Positions 27,431 to 27,879 of a DNA stretch of 27,879 nt are shown here, in pieces. Source of the DNA: Triparma columacea (Eukaryota; Sar; Bolidophyceae; Parmales; Triparmaceae); the NCBI GenBank assembly GCA_030267965.1, contig BRYA01000221.1, forward strand, positions 29,334 to 57,212, given 5' to 3'. How positions within the stretch are numbered: position 1 is the first letter of the stretch; the number at the start of each line of letters is the position of its first letter. The translations under genes were made by a program, and so were the position numbers. The notes under the pieces are model-generated. The model had not been told where the DNA came from, made no database searches, and worked only from the letters and a program-made list of their open reading frames with translations.

Positions 27431-27879
27431 GGTTTAGGGGCTGGGAAATCTTGGGGGGGTGGCACCGGTGATGGGGAAGGGGGTGATGGGAAAGCCCACA
27501 GGGGGGACAGGGGAGGACGGTGTGGGGGGGGCGGGAAAATTTCGGGGAGGGACGCTGTTACGGGAGCACTGATTTACGGGGGGCGTTGAAGTGGGTGTTC
27601 TTGGATGTGTTGGTTGGGGTGCCTTGTTAACTCCTCGGATTTGGGGTGTGGGCTTGTCTTTCTTGGTTTTTGGGGAGGGTAAAAGTAAAAAATTCGAGAT
27701 GAGCGCTAGACCGGTAGTGAAAAGCTCGATGATGGAGCCCGGAATGCAGGATGCAGCCATTGAGGTGAGCGTTGGTGGTGGAGAGTCGTTGGGAGGGTAA
27801 ATTTTTTGACTTTGTGAGCGAGGGGGAGGCGGTTGGGGGGGGGGGGGGGAGTGGGGAGGGGGGAGGGGGGGGGACTAGG
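27431..27879. other. G-rich right edge; 5' flank of the EF-hand gene
   Basis: The plus strand is very G-rich, with runs of 7-14 G at about 27836-27873. It is the 5' region of the minus-strand EF-hand gene. A short possible exon on the plus strand is listed separately. Confidence 0.5.
27699..27764 (+). CDS. Possible first exon of a gene running off the right edge
   Basis: From ATG at 27699 the frame reads 22 codons (MSARPVVKSSMMEPGMQDAA then Ile-Glu) and meets GTGAGC at 27765, the same donor class used by the genes in this window. The exon would end in phase 0 and be divergent from the EF-hand gene. No domain can be seen in so short a piece, and the opposite strand is also open, so this is only a suggestion. 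Confidence 0.25.

Noticed and set aside
27434..27760. 108-residue minus-strand frame ending just before the EF-hand ATG
   Set aside because: It is proline-rich, ends in TAA 3 bases before the EF-hand ATG and shows no domain. It is possibly 5' UTR; it cannot be shown to be translated.

Overview
This window is nuclear DNA from a eukaryote, most likely a photosynthetic or heterotrophic protist. Several genes are split by short spliceosomal introns (about 80-200 bp) with GTGAG or GTAAG donors and C-homopolymer-rich tracts before the acceptor AG. There is a peroxin, a bromodomain-NET (BET-type) protein, an N-acylated EF-hand protein and a secreted BspA-like (DUF285) repeat protein with a Lys-Gly-Ser-rich linker. 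The last two traits, with compact gene spacing, fit a stramenopile alga such as a bolidophyte or diatom relative. That placement is inference; no marker gene proves it.

Layout. 1-2100: a small single-BRCT protein on the minus strand, and head-to-head with it an intronless protein carrying two tandem endonuclease VII-like zinc/HNH modules. 2101-10258: a complete LTR-bounded retroelement with two identical 218-bp LTRs (5'-TG...CA-3'), a TTGTC target-site duplication and a polypurine tract, but no recognisable gag, protease, reverse transcriptase or integrase. It is a large non-autonomous (LARD-like) element whose 7.7-kb interior consists largely of degenerate repeats and short frames. 10259-12138: an AT-rich spacer and an RRM protein (minus). 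12139-14738: a minus-strand gene for a secreted DUF285 protein, built by tandem amplification of a 237-bp exon-plus-intron unit. Each unit encodes exactly one 25-residue repeat, and the sequence is variable only around the exon junctions. 15620-19204: a three-exon gene (plus) for a low-complexity/coiled-coil protein of about 1108 residues with no recognised family.

19263-20318: PEX2-like peroxisomal RING protein (minus). 20714-21837: five-exon BET-type protein of 217 residues with one bromodomain and one NET domain (plus). 21920-26132: four-exon coiled-coil protein of about 1278 residues (minus). 26537-27430: EF-hand protein with a myristoylation/palmitoylation-type N-terminus (minus). The right edge holds G-rich DNA and a possible first exon of another gene.

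The genes do not form one pathway; this is an ordinary compact nuclear gene neighbourhood interrupted by a recent retroelement insertion. The most notable items are the amplified exon-intron array with its junction-restricted variability, the young coding-empty LTR element, and the tandem endonuclease VII-like protein. All exon joins were worked out by eye from splice signals and reading-frame phase and are not backed by transcript data.
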